A stretch of DNA of 36,247 nucleotides from Clostridia bacterium (lineage in GTDB: Bacteria; Bacillota_A; Clostridia; Lachnospirales; Cellulosilyticaceae): positions 1 through 36,247 of the forward strand of contig JARBTY010000012.1 in the NCBI GenBank assembly GCA_029239935.1, read 5' to 3'. Positions 14,530 to 22,871 of the stretch are shown piece by piece (positions within the stretch are counted from its first letter, which is position 1; every line of letters starts with the position of its first letter). A model generated the notes under the pieces. It ran no database searches. It was not told the origin of the DNA and was given only the letters and a program-made list of their open reading frames with translations. The translations under genes and the position numbers were made by a program.

Positions 14530-15936
14530 TTAGTCAATATCTTCAGAGGGTTCATCTTTTGTTTCGAGAGAGCGCTCATCCAGAGAAACATACTCTCTGC
14601 GTTTGGCAACACTCTTATAGGCAGGACGTATGATTTTACCTTTGTTAACCAGTTCTTCCATACGGTGAGCACTCCAGCCTGTGATACGGGCAATAGCAAA
14701 CAGAGGCGTATAAAGCTCCATTGGAAGGTTGAGCATGCTGTACACAAAACCAGAATAGAAATCAACATTGGCGCTTACTCCTTTGTACATCTTGCGTACA
14801 TCACCGATTACTTTAGGTGCCAGCTCCTCAACTTTGGTATAAAAATTGTATTCGTTTTCTAATCCTTTTTCTTTAGCAAGTTCGCCGGCATAATTTTTGA
14901 GGATAATAGCTCGTGGATCAGATACGGAGTAAACAGCATGGCCTATTCCATAGATGAGTCCAGCTTTATCAAAGGCCTGTCTGTTAAGAAGCCTCATCAG
15001 ATAATCTTCTATTTCCTCATCATTGGTCCAGTCTTTAATGTTTTGCTTCATATCTTCAAACATATGAACCACTTTGATATTTGCTCCGCCGTGCTTTGGA
15101 CCCTTAAGGGAGCCTAATGCTGCAGCGATAACAGAATAAGTATCAGTGCCCGAGGAAGTAACTAGATGGGTAGTAAAAGACGAGTTATTTCCTCCGCCGT
15201 GTTCAGCATGTAAAATAAGAGCAAGATCCAGCAGCGTCGCTTCTAGCTTAGTATAGCCTTTGTCTGGTCTTAGCATATATAAAATATTTTCTGCAGTTGT
15301 TAGGTCCGGTCTTGGAGGATGAATGTATAAACTGTCATTGCCGTGATAATGCGCATAGGCCTGATAACCATAAACCGCAATCGTTGGAAAACAAGCGATA
15401 AGATTAATACATTGTCTCAGGACATTTTGCATAGAGGTATCATCGGGCTTTTCATCAAAGCTATACAAAGAAAGAACACTTCTGGCTAATACATTCATAA
15501 TGTCTTTACTAGGTGCTTTGAAAATCATATCGCTGGCAAAATTATCAGGAAGTTTGCGGTGATTGCCTAATAGCGTCTCAAACTCAGCAAGTTCTTGTTT
15601 GTTAGGGAGCTTGCCAAATAATAAAAGATATGTGGTTTCTTCAAAACCATAGCGCTCATCTTTTAAATAACCAGCTGTAATGTCAGCAACATCAATGCCA
15701 CGGTAGCTGAGTCTGCCGGGAACAGGAATGAGTTCATTTTCATCGACAATGTAGGAGTGCACTTCGCCTATTTCAGTTAGACCAACAAGTACGCCACGAC
15801 CATCTAAATCACGGAGACCTCTTTTAACTGCATATTTGGTAAAAAGCTCAGGATTAATCGTGTTACTGCTTTCAGATAAGGCGGTTAATTCACGAAGCAA
15901 ATCGGATTCATTAACATGGGAGTTATGGGTATTCAA
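14530..15936 (-). CDS. Citrate synthase
   Basis: It condenses acetyl-CoA with oxaloacetate to citrate. The catalytic triad is visible: His in LILHAEHGGGN, His in GPKHGGAN, and Asp in NVDFYSG. The substrate-binding motifs GIGHAVYSVSDPRA and ITGWSAHRME are also present. The roughly 468-residue length with an extended N-terminus is typical of the clostridial citrate synthase group. GGAAGGTG at 15950-15943 is 6 nt from a TTG at 15936 but overlaps the in-frame GTG at 15945, so TTG is preferred. The gene is monocistronic with its own promoter and terminator. No aconitase or isocitrate dehydrogenase lies next to it, so it probably feeds 2-oxoglutarate/glutamate synthesis through a partial cycle. Confidence 0.95.
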   Translation of the reverse strand: MNTHNSHVNESDLLRELTALSESSNTINPELFTKYAVKRGLRDLDGRGVLVGLTEIGEVHSYIVDENELIPVPGRLSYRGIDVADITAGYLKDERYGFEETTYLLLFGKLPNKQELAEFETLLGNHRKLPDNFASDMIFKAPSKDIMNVLARSVLSLYSFDEKPDDTSMQNVLRQCINLIACFPTIAVYGYQAYAHYHGNDSLYIHPPRPDLTTAENILYMLRPDKGYTKLEATLLDLALILHAEHGGGNNSSFTTHLVTSSGTDTYSVIAAALGSLKGPKHGGANIKVVHMFEDMKQNIKDWTNDEEIEDYLMRLLNRQAFDKAGLIYGIGHAVYSVSDPRAIILKNYAGELAKEKGLENEYNFYTKVEELAPKVIGDVRKMYKGVSANVDFYSGFVYSMLNLPMELYTPLFAIARITGWSAHRMEELVNKGKIIRPAYKSVAKRREYVSLDERSLETKDEPSEDID

Positions 15937-15958
15937 TTTAATCACCTTCCTTTTTTAT

Positions 15959-15971
15959 AATAGGCCCTATT
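15959..15971. promoter_or_regulatory. Dyad at the citrate synthase transcription start
   Basis: AATAGG-C-CCTATT is a 13-nt dyad immediately downstream of the minus-strand -10 hexamer, overlapping the expected start of transcription. The location is typical of a repressor operator; the regulator is unknown. Confidence 0.4.
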
Positions 15972-15977
15972 GTATGG

Positions 15978-16006
15978 ATTATATTCACTTTACCATGATA
16001 GAGCAA
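15978..16006 (-). promoter_or_regulatory. Sigma-A promoter for citrate synthase
   Basis: On the minus strand TTGCTC (16006-16001), a 17-nt spacer and TATAAT (15983-15978) form a good promoter about 35 nt upstream of the ribosome-binding site. It lies between the citrate synthase and RqcH genes, so they are transcribed separately or with an added start. Confidence 0.7.
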
Positions 16007-16024
16007 ATAAATCAATGTATTCAG

Positions 16025-17785
16025 TTAGATGAATAATTTTTTTACATCAGCTTCAGAAGGCGTGACATAAACTGTTTTGAAATGAGTATAAATAACCATG
16101 CCTGGCTTGGCGTTAGGTACCTTTTTTACATTCTTTTTGAACGTATAATCGATTGGAACATTGCTGGATAACTTGCCGCTGCTATGGTAGGCAGCTAAAG
16201 TTGCAGCTTCTAAAAGCGTCGTATCATCAACCTCTTGACCATGTTCAAGTTTGACAATAACGTGGGAACCGGGGCCATCTTTGATATGCAGCCATAAATC
16301 ATTATTTTTTGCAAATTTCATAGTGAGCTCATCATTTTGATAGTTATTTTTTCCGACATAAATATCATATCCAGAAGTCGCTTTAAAATGTAAATAAGGC
16401 ATTGCTTTTTTTGCAGGACGTTTTTTGGTAACACCTTTGCGTTTTTTGAGATATCCCATAGCGACAAGCTCGGCTCTCAGCTCGGCAATATCCTCTTTGT
16501 TTTCGAGCAAATCAAGGGATAACAGTACGGAGTGCAGATAAGTAAGATCTTCTTCAATTTGCAGGAGCTGTGCTTTGGCAGCTACTTCCGTACGTTTGGC
16601 TTTACTATAGAGTTTGAAATAATGCTGTGCATTTTCTATGGCACTTAAATTTTCATTTAAAGGAATGATTATCTCGCTATAGGGCTCTTCATAATAATTC
16701 ATAGTTGAAAAGCTTTTAGAACCAGAGAGTACCTGGTGAGAGTAGGAAGTAATAAGTTCGCCGTATATTTTGTATAAATCCTTATTTTCAGCTTCTTCGA
16801 TAGCTTTCTCTTGAATGTGTTTTTTGCGCACAGCCCGATCAATAAAGGTATGAAGCAGTTTTTTGATATCCGACGTTTTTTGAGCCACATTAAAGCGCGT
16901 ACTTTTTTCAAAGTAATAATTTTCAACCAGTTCACTGACAGAAGAAAAATCCTTCTCAAGGTATAAATCATAGAGATGAAGTTTCATACTATAAAAATCT
17001 ACAGGAAGCTGAGCCTCATCTAAATAAAGCACAGGATGAAAGGTATTATTTTTAACAAGTTGTAAAGTAGATTCAAACGCATCGTACAGTGTTGTAAGTG
17101 TCTCTGTATTGCAGCTGCTGCCTATAAGTTCCGCATCTATTTTGGCTTTTAGGCAGATTTCCTGTGATACGGCAGGGCTTAGTCCACTGTAAGACATATA
17201 AAGACATTTATAAAGAGGCATGTTTTTAGAGCCGACGGCGTCTAAAAAAGCTTCTTTATCAGTGAGGAGTGGACTCAGCTTATCCTGGCTAGGGGGAAAT
17301 TTATAGGTTCTGCCAGGAAGGACCTCGCGGACACTGCTTTTATCTGCAGAAATATGCTTGATACTGTCAAGTATTGTCCCATCTTCTTTGACAAGCATAA
17401 TATTACTGTGTCTGCCCATGATTTCAATAATAAGGGTTTTGACTTCTTTATCACCTAGTTCATTGGTGGCTTCAATATCTATTTTAACAATTCTTTCAAA
17501 ATGGGGCTGTTCAATCCTTAAGATCCTGCCTCCACTCAGATGTTTTCTAAGCATCATACAAAACATGGGAGGTTCAAGGGAAGGATTTTTGGCAAGAGTT
17601 GAAAGATGAAGTCTAGGATAGTTGCTGTTAGCTGTTAAGAGTAATTTGTAAGAGGTGCTGTTGTTTCTGACCGATAAGAGAATATCCTCTTTTTCTATTT
17701 GATAAATTTTATCAATACGTCCATTGATAAGCGATGTACAAAGCTCGTGGACAATATTTGCAAGTACAATTCCGTCTAAAGCCAT
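16025..17785 (-). CDS. rqcH: Rqc2-type ribosome quality control protein RqcH (NFACT family, FbpA)
   Basis: RqcH binds stalled 50S-peptidyl-tRNA complexes and recruits tRNA-Ala to add C-terminal alanine tails that mark nascent chains for degradation. Older names call it fibronectin-binding protein A. The 586-residue protein has the NFACT-N domain (MALDGIVLANIVHEL, then LEPPMFCMMLRKHLSGG and FERIVKI). Two helix-hairpin/coiled-coil segments follow (about residues 260-440). The C-terminal NFACT-R (DUF814) domain holds SGYDIYVGKNNYQND, NDLWLHIKDGPGSHVIVK and the VPIDYTFKKNVKKVPNAKPG core. A ribosome-binding site AAGGAGGG lies 10 nt before the ATG. It stands divergent to yicC and shares a compact bidirectional promoter region with it. 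Confidence 0.93.
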   Translation of the reverse strand: MALDGIVLANIVHELCTSLINGRIDKIYQIEKEDILLSVRNNSTSYKLLLTANSNYPRLHLSTLAKNPSLEPPMFCMMLRKHLSGGRILRIEQPHFERIVKIDIEATNELGDKEVKTLIIEIMGRHSNIMLVKEDGTILDSIKHISADKSSVREVLPGRTYKFPPSQDKLSPLLTDKEAFLDAVGSKNMPLYKCLYMSYSGLSPAVSQEICLKAKIDAELIGSSCNTETLTTLYDAFESTLQLVKNNTFHPVLYLDEAQLPVDFYSMKLHLYDLYLEKDFSSVSELVENYYFEKSTRFNVAQKTSDIKKLLHTFIDRAVRKKHIQEKAIEEAENKDLYKIYGELITSYSHQVLSGSKSFSTMNYYEEPYSEIIIPLNENLSAIENAQHYFKLYSKAKRTEVAAKAQLLQIEEDLTYLHSVLLSLDLLENKEDIAELRAELVAMGYLKKRKGVTKKRPAKKAMPYLHFKATSGYDIYVGKNNYQNDELTMKFAKNNDLWLHIKDGPGSHVIVKLEHGQEVDDTTLLEAATLAAYHSSGKLSSNVPIDYTFKKNVKKVPNAKPGMVIYTHFKTVYVTPSEADVKKLFI

Positions 17786-17816
17786 AATGTATGTCCCTCC
17801 TTAATATATATGAAGG

Positions 17817-17862
17817 AGTATAGCATAATTTTTTTGAAAATAAAAGTAATCTATGCTATAAT
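17817..17862. promoter_or_regulatory. Overlapping divergent promoters (rqcH / yicC)
   Basis: For the plus strand, TTGAAA (17834-17839), a 17-nt spacer ending TGC and TATAAT (17857-17862) form a near-consensus promoter for yicC. For the minus strand, TGC-TATACT (17825-17817) is a mirrored extended -10, whose -35 would fall at 17845-17840 right beside the plus -35. TATAGCATA (17819-17827) and TATGCTATA (17852-17860) are exact inverted repeats. The plus promoter is solid; the minus one lacks a good -35. Confidence 0.65.
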
Positions 17863-17923
17863 ATATTACAATTGATTTTTACAAATTGAATATAAAGTAG
17901 TATAGATAGGGAGTAGGTAAAGT

Positions 17924-18802
17924 ATGATTTGCAGCATGACAGGTTATGGAAGATGTGAGATAGAAGAAAATCAGCGAAAAGTTACAGTAGAGATCAGCTC
18001 CATTAATCATAGATATTCAGACCTTAATATCAGGATGCCCAGAACACTTATTCATTTAGAGGATGAGGTGAGGACGGCCATTAAACAAAAAATAGCTAGA
18101 GGCAAGCTGGATGTGAGTATTTATTATCATAGTACAGCAGAAGAAGATTTAGAAATTATTATAAATGATCATTTATGCAAAAGTTATAGAGATGGTTTTA
18201 ATAAAATAAGTGAGATGCTTGGTATAGAAAATGATATAAAATTATCGCATCTCATGGGACTTAATGATATTATCACCATTCAGAAAAAGACTGGGGATAC
18301 AAAAGCTGTTATGGCAACCCTGAGTAAAGCCCTGAGCGTAGCGCTGGAGGAGTTAATGGCGATGCGTCTCAAAGAAGGGGAAGCCCTCAAACAAGATATC
18401 CTTAACAAGACCCATACCCTTAATGCCATTCTTGAAGGTATTACTCAAAGAAGCCACTTGGTCGTTGAGGAGTACAAAAAGAAACTTGAAGCAAGGGTAG
18501 CACTGCTCCTTGAAAATATAGCTGTAGAACCCAATCGATTGGCAGCTGAGGTCGCTATTTTTGCAGACAAATGTGCTATTGATGAAGAATTAATTAGGCT
18601 GAAAAGTCACATTCAACAGCTCATTAGCATTCTAGAAGAAGGCAGTGTGGCAGGCAGAAAGCTGGACTTTTTGATGCAGGAGATGAATAGAGAAGCCAAC
18701 ACCATAGGGTCTAAAGCGAATGACTATGATATTACAAAATATGCCGTAGAGCTCAAAACAGAAATTGAAAAAATAAGAGAACAAGTTCAAAATATTGAGT
18801 AG
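17924..18802 (+). CDS. YicC/YloC family endoribonuclease
   Basis: YicC-family proteins were characterised as endoribonucleases acting on RNA in stationary phase (YicC in E. coli, YloC in B. subtilis). The 292-residue protein has the N-terminal family signature MICSMTGYGR and EISSINHRYSDLNIRMPR. The C-terminal DUF1732 region holds EVAIFADKCAIDEELIRLKSH and GRKLDFLMQEMNREANTIGSKAND. Both are near-diagnostic. It opens the conserved block yicC-remA-gmk-rpoZ, transcribed from the promoter at 17834-17862. Confidence 0.93.
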   Translation: MICSMTGYGRCEIEENQRKVTVEISSINHRYSDLNIRMPRTLIHLEDEVRTAIKQKIARGKLDVSIYYHSTAEEDLEIIINDHLCKSYRDGFNKISEMLGIENDIKLSHLMGLNDIITIQKKTGDTKAVMATLSKALSVALEELMAMRLKEGEALKQDILNKTHTLNAILEGITQRSHLVVEEYKKKLEARVALLLENIAVEPNRLAAEVAIFADKCAIDEELIRLKSHIQQLISILEEGSVAGRKLDFLMQEMNREANTIGSKANDYDITKYAVELKTEIEKIREQVQNIE

Positions 18803-18811
18803 GTGCAAAGT

Positions 18812-19057
18812 ATGAGTAATTTTATAAATATCGGGTATGGCAATATTGTTTCATCAGACCGCATCGTAGCGATTGTAGCGGCGGAGTCAGCTCCTATCAA
18901 AAGGTTGATTGCGGAAGCAAAAGAAAAGTCGAGCCTTATTGATGCGACGCAAGGAAGAAAAACAAGAGGTGTTATTATTACAGACAGTAATCAGGTTATT
19001 TTGTCAGCACTGCAGCCTGATACGATGGCTAGCAGGCTTATCGTTTCTAAAGAATGA
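18812..19057 (+). CDS. remA: RemA (DUF370) extracellular matrix regulator homologue
   Basis: RemA is a small DNA-binding regulator that in Bacillus subtilis activates biofilm matrix and osmoprotection genes, forming ring-like oligomers. The 81-residue protein matches the whole family: [20 protein letters not shown], then ESAPIKRLI and the strongly conserved [17 protein letters not shown], then [13 protein letters not shown]. The ATG at 18812 has GTAGGTG 6 nt upstream; the in-frame GTG at 18803 overlaps that site and is unlikely. It sits 9 nt after yicC and 28 nt before gmk, the standard arrangement. Confidence 0.93.
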   Translation: MSNFINIGYGNIVSSDRIVAIVAAESAPIKRLIAEAKEKSSLIDATQGRKTRGVIITDSNQVILSALQPDTMASRLIVSKE

Positions 19058-19085
19058 TTTTACAAAGAAGTTTAAGGAGATCGTC

Positions 19086-19703
19086 ATGCTAAAAGAAGGA
19101 TTAAAAATGGTTATATCTGGCCCATCAGGCTCTGGAAAAGGCACCATTGTCAAAGAACTTATAAAAAGTGAAAATTTTAAGCTTTCAGTGTCTGCTACGA
19201 CCCGTGCCCCTAGAGAAGGGGAAGAAAATGGTGTACACTATTTCTTTAAGACAAAAGAAGAGTTTGAACGGATGATAGCAGCAGGAGATTTGTTAGAGTA
19301 TGCCGCATTTTGTGAAAATTACTATGGTACACCCAAAGCTTTTATTGAAGAATGTGTTAAGGCAGGTAAAGATATCATACTGGAAATAGAGGTACAAGGG
19401 GCTAAGCAGATTAAAGAAATTTACCCCGATGCTATTTTTATTTTTGTGATTCCCCCTACACTGACAGAACTTAAAAAAAGACTGATAGGAAGAAACACAG
19501 AAACAAAAGAGGTGATTCAAAGAAGGTTAGAAAGAGCAAAAGAAGAACTTTCTTTATATAAGGAGTATGATTATATTATTATTAATGATAATATAGAGCA
19601 GGCAGCAAAATATATACAAGAAATTGTGAACACAGAAAAACTTAAAAGTCATAGATTTGAAGACGCCATATCAACGTTAGTTAATAACCAAGGAGGAATT
19701 TAA
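19086..19703 (+). CDS. gmk: Guanylate kinase
   Basis: Gmk converts GMP to GDP with ATP. The 205-residue protein starts at the ATG at 19086, with AAGGAGA 5 nt upstream, and has the P-loop GPSGSGKGT at residues 11-19. GMP-binding residues are visible in SVSATTRAPREGEENGVHYFF and LEYAAFCENYYGTP, with the LEIEVQGAKQI strand and the lid region LIGRNTETKEVIQRRL. The frame is open upstream to 18909 inside remA, but that extension has no ribosome-binding site and is a shadow. The TAA is directly followed by the rpoZ ATG. Confidence 0.97.
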   Translation: MLKEGLKMVISGPSGSGKGTIVKELIKSENFKLSVSATTRAPREGEENGVHYFFKTKEEFERMIAAGDLLEYAAFCENYYGTPKAFIEECVKAGKDIILEIEVQGAKQIKEIYPDAIFIFVIPPTLTELKKRLIGRNTETKEVIQRRLERAKEELSLYKEYDYIIINDNIEQAAKYIQEIVNTEKLKSHRFEDAISTLVNNQGGI

Positions 19704-20018
19704 ATGTTACAGCCATCTTATACCCAGCTTATGAAAAAATTAAATGATGAGGGAGCTTCTAAGCTTACGAGTCGTTATTCCATTGTTATTGCAGCAGCAC
19801 GAAGAGCAAGACAAATCATTGATATCGTCAATGAACAGGCAGCTATTACAAAGGAATCTGATAAAACAGGAGAAAAAATAGTAAGCCCCGTTTCACTTAA
19901 ACAAGCTCACGAACTCAGTGAAAAGCTGAAAACAAAAAAACCTATCTCTATTGCGGTAGATGAGATTTATACCGGCAAGATTCTTATGAGTGAATACCAC
20001 GAAGAGGATGATAACTAA
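19704..20018 (+). CDS. rpoZ: RNA polymerase omega subunit
   Basis: Omega stabilises the beta-prime subunit during RNA polymerase assembly. The protein is 104 residues. The core family motif is SRYSIVIAAARRARQIIDI, followed by the C-terminal KPISIAVDEIYTGKI helix-strand segment. AAGGAGG inside the end of gmk lies 8 nt before its ATG, and there is no gap between the genes. A very long perfect palindrome follows, probably ending this transcription unit. Confidence 0.93.
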   Translation: MLQPSYTQLMKKLNDEGASKLTSRYSIVIAAARRARQIIDIVNEQAAITKESDKTGEKIVSPVSLKQAHELSEKLKTKKPISIAVDEIYTGKILMSEYHEEDDN

Positions 20019-20035
20019 GGAGAGACTTACTTATT

Positions 20036-20075
20036 AAAGATAAGACATAAAGGCTGGCCTTTATGTCTTATCTTT
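20036..20075. terminator. 40-nt perfect palindrome after rpoZ
   Basis: A 19-nt arm starting AAAGATAAGACATAAAGG at 20036 is repeated exactly inverted at 20057-20075, with only TG between. RNA from it forms an unusually long perfect hairpin on either strand. Only three T end the 3' arm, so it is an atypical terminator; it separates rpoZ from priA. Confidence 0.65.
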
Positions 20076-20117
20076 AGTCAGCTATAAAATAAACTTTGAT
20101 AAAAATGAGGAATACTT

Positions 20118-22376
20118 ATGCCGAAGTATGCAGAAGTCATTATTAACTTCGCAACGACAACCGAAATTGATAGGATTTTTACCTATGAAATCAAGCCGTT
20201 ATTGTTAGATAAAATTCAAATAGGCCATAGAGTTAAAGTGCCTTTTGGGAGGCACAATGCGCCGCAGCTCGGTTATGTAATTGGTATTCTGGATGAAATA
20301 GAGCATACTGACTATGAAGTAAAGGCGATTTATGACAGGGTTGATGAGAGGCCTTTAATGTCAAAGAGCCAGCTGGATATGGCTAGGTTTATGGTAGATT
20401 ACTATGGGGCAAGTTTTGCAGCCAGTATTGATGCGATTGTGCCAGCGGGTCTTACTGCCAAACCTTTTGAGATGCGCCTTGAGACACGAGACTATATTGT
20501 GCTGACAGAGGATACAGACAAAGTGAGAAGTTATATCGCTCAAAACACCCATAAAAAGTCTTTTGCTAAACAACAGGAGATTTTGGAGTATCTTCTTGAA
20601 CATAAAAAAGTCCTATTTAAAGCGGGTCCATCCTTTCAAGACTGGAGTGTATCTTCGGTTAAAACCCTTAGACAGAATGAAATGCTTCAGATTTTAAAAC
20701 AAGAGATTAAACAAATGCCAGATCCCATTAATCATCAGACTTTTAAAGTACTTACTAGCGAACAGTTGATTGCAAAAGATAAGCTAATGGCCGCTCTTCA
20801 GAGCAGTCGTTATCAGACGATGCTCCTTGACGGGGTTACGGGCAGTGGTAAAACAGAGATTTTTCTCTATGTGATTAAAGAAGTGATAGAAAAGGGCGGT
20901 TCAGCTATAGTTCTTGTGCCAGAGATTGCGTTAACGAGGCAAACGCTGCAAAGGTTTGAGGAAAGATTTGGCAACCGCGTCGCACTGACCCATAGCCGTA
21001 TGACACCAAAAGAAAGACAACGCCTTTATGTGCGGGCTCAAATGGGAGAGGTTAATGTAATCATCGGACCACGGAGTGCCGTTTTTATGCCGTTTGAAAA
21101 TCTAAAACTAATCATCATAGATGAAGAACATGAAAGTACGTATAAGTCTGAAAATGCCCCTAAATACCATGCAGTAGATATGGCACAGATGAGGATGCAA
21201 AGGGAAAAAGGTGTTGTTCTTTTGGCTTCAGCAACACCTAGCATGGAGACCTATCAAAAATGCATTACACATACGTATGAAAAACTTACACTTACACAGC
21301 GGATAGGCAAGGCAAGGCTTCCAGAAGTGATCGTTGCAGATATGCGTATAGAACTAAAATCTGGAAATAATCAGGTTATCAGCAGAGTATTATTTGAAGC
21401 TATTCGTGAAACCCTAACAGAAGGAAAACAGGTTATGCTGCTTATTAACAGAAGGGGGCATTCAACATTTATAAACTGCAGAAGCTGTGGTCACGTTATC
21501 AAATGTGAGCACTGCGACGTTTCGATGACCTACCATTTATCCAGTCGTCAGTTAGAGTGCCATCACTGCGGCAAAACAGAACCAGTTCCTGAAACGTGCC
21601 CTTCTTGCGGCTCCAAACATATTCGTTTTTTTGGCAGCGGCACAGAAAAAGTGGAACAATACCTTAGAGAGCATTTTTCACAGTATGGCATAGGTCGGAT
21701 GGATCTGGATACAACTACAGGCAAAGAGGGGCATAGTAAAATACTAGCAGCTTTTGAAAAAAGGGAAATAAATCTTTTAATAGGGACTCAAATGATTGCT
21801 AAAGGTCATGATTTTAAAGAGGTCACCTTAGTAGGGATTATTTCAGCGGATATGTCTCTTTATATGCAGGATTTCAGAAGCAATGAAAGATCCTTTCAGC
21901 TCATTACACAGGCTATGGGCAGAGCGGGAAGGGGAAATAAAAAGGGTAAGGTGATTATACAAACGTATAATCCAGACCATATTGTTATCGAAAAGATTAA
22001 AAACAATCAAAAAGAACTTTTTTATAGTCAAGAGATAAAAAATAGACAGCTTATGGGCTATCCGCCCTTTACCCATATCTTCACACTACTTGTTACAGGA
22101 AAAAACGAAGAGGAAGTGATTCACACAGCCCACGATTTGGCACAGTATTATCGTCATTACAGTGAAAAGGGTAAAACGGCGTTTCGTGTTATAGGGCCAA
22201 GTACAGCAGTTATTGGAAAACTGGTTGATGAGTACAGATGGCGGATTATCATTCTTTCAGAGAACAGAGAGAAGTTATTGGTATACGGCAAGTATTGTCT
22301 TCAAAAGTTTAAGACTAAGTCTAAGAGCAGCAACATAAAAATACAATGGGATATGGATCCATTAAGCATGATGTAA
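20118..22376 (+). CDS. priA: Primosomal protein N' (replication restart helicase PriA)
   Basis: PriA is the 3'-5' helicase that recognises stalled forks and reloads the replisome. The 752-residue protein has the N-terminal 3'-DNA-binding domain (YAEVIINFATTTEIDRIFTY, VKVPFGRHNAPQLGYVIG). Helicase lobe 1 follows with Walker A GVTGSGKTE and Walker B IIDEEHESTYK. The zinc-binding insertion has eight cysteines arranged as four CxxC pairs between about residues 455 and 500. Helicase lobe 2 has GTQMIAKGHDFKEVTLVG and QAMGRAGR. GAGGA lies about 7 nt before the ATG. It begins the priA-def-fmt group. Confidence 0.97.
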   Translation: MPKYAEVIINFATTTEIDRIFTYEIKPLLLDKIQIGHRVKVPFGRHNAPQLGYVIGILDEIEHTDYEVKAIYDRVDERPLMSKSQLDMARFMVDYYGASFAASIDAIVPAGLTAKPFEMRLETRDYIVLTEDTDKVRSYIAQNTHKKSFAKQQEILEYLLEHKKVLFKAGPSFQDWSVSSVKTLRQNEMLQILKQEIKQMPDPINHQTFKVLTSEQLIAKDKLMAALQSSRYQTMLLDGVTGSGKTEIFLYVIKEVIEKGGSAIVLVPEIALTRQTLQRFEERFGNRVALTHSRMTPKERQRLYVRAQMGEVNVIIGPRSAVFMPFENLKLIIIDEEHESTYKSENAPKYHAVDMAQMRMQREKGVVLLASATPSMETYQKCITHTYEKLTLTQRIGKARLPEVIVADMRIELKSGNNQVISRVLFEAIRETLTEGKQVMLLINRRGHSTFINCRSCGHVIKCEHCDVSMTYHLSSRQLECHHCGKTEPVPETCPSCGSKHIRFFGSGTEKVEQYLREHFSQYGIGRMDLDTTTGKEGHSKILAAFEKREINLLIGTQMIAKGHDFKEVTLVGIISADMSLYMQDFRSNERSFQLITQAMGRAGRGNKKGKVIIQTYNPDHIVIEKIKNNQKELFYSQEIKNRQLMGYPPFTHIFTLLVTGKNEEEVIHTAHDLAQYYRHYSEKGKTAFRVIGPSTAVIGKLVDEYRWRIIILSENREKLLVYGKYCLQKFKTKSKSSNIKIQWDMDPLSMM

Positions 22377-22390
22377 ATAAGGAGGATACA

Positions 22391-22855
22391 ATGGGAATCA
22401 GAACAATTAGAACAGAAAAAGAAGAGCTTTTAAGAAAAGTTTCAAAACCAGTTAAGAAATTTGATCAAAGTCTGTGGACACTTTTAGAGGATATGAAGGA
22501 AACCATGTATATGGCAGACGGTCTTGGGCTTGCAGCACCGCAGATAGGTATTTTGCGAAGAATATTTACGATTGATGTAGGAGATGGCCTTGTAGAGTTT
22601 ATCAATCCTGAAATTATAGAAGTTAGTGGTGAACAGTTTGGAGAAGAGGGATGCCTAAGTGTGCCTAAAAAATATGGCAATGTAAGAAGGCCTAATTATG
22701 TTAAGATGAAGGCGCAGGACAGAAATGGCAATATCTTTGAAATAGAAGGTGAAGAGCTTATGGCAAGAGCTATGCTTCATGAGTTTGATCACCTTGAGGG
22801 TAGACTATTTGTAGATTTTGTTGAAGGCGACCTCATTGATGCTGCAGACAGATAA
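22391..22855 (+). CDS. def: Peptide deformylase
   Basis: Def removes the formyl group from nascent N-formylmethionine using a metal ion. The three class I motifs are present: GLGLAAPQIG, EGCLSVP (metal-binding Cys) and HEFDHLEG (two metal-binding His and the catalytic Glu). The 154-residue length is typical of the short Gram-positive/clostridial form. The ATG at 22391 follows AAGGAGG by 5 nt; an upstream in-frame ATG at 22346 lies inside priA without a ribosome-binding site. It is coupled with fmt, the formylating enzyme, 16 nt downstream. Confidence 0.96.
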   Translation: MGIRTIRTEKEELLRKVSKPVKKFDQSLWTLLEDMKETMYMADGLGLAAPQIGILRRIFTIDVGDGLVEFINPEIIEVSGEQFGEEGCLSVPKKYGNVRRPNYVKMKAQDRNGNIFEIEGEELMARAMLHEFDHLEGRLFVDFVEGDLIDAADR

Positions 22856-22871
22856 AAATTAGGAGGGCACT

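Noticed and set aside
14503..14862. Plus-strand open frames antisense to citrate synthase
   Set aside because: Shadows of the well-supported minus-strand gene; they run through its terminator and lack translation signals.
18909..19085. Upstream in-frame extension of guanylate kinase
   Set aside because: It lies inside remA in another frame and lacks a ribosome-binding site. AAGGAGA fixes the start at 19086.
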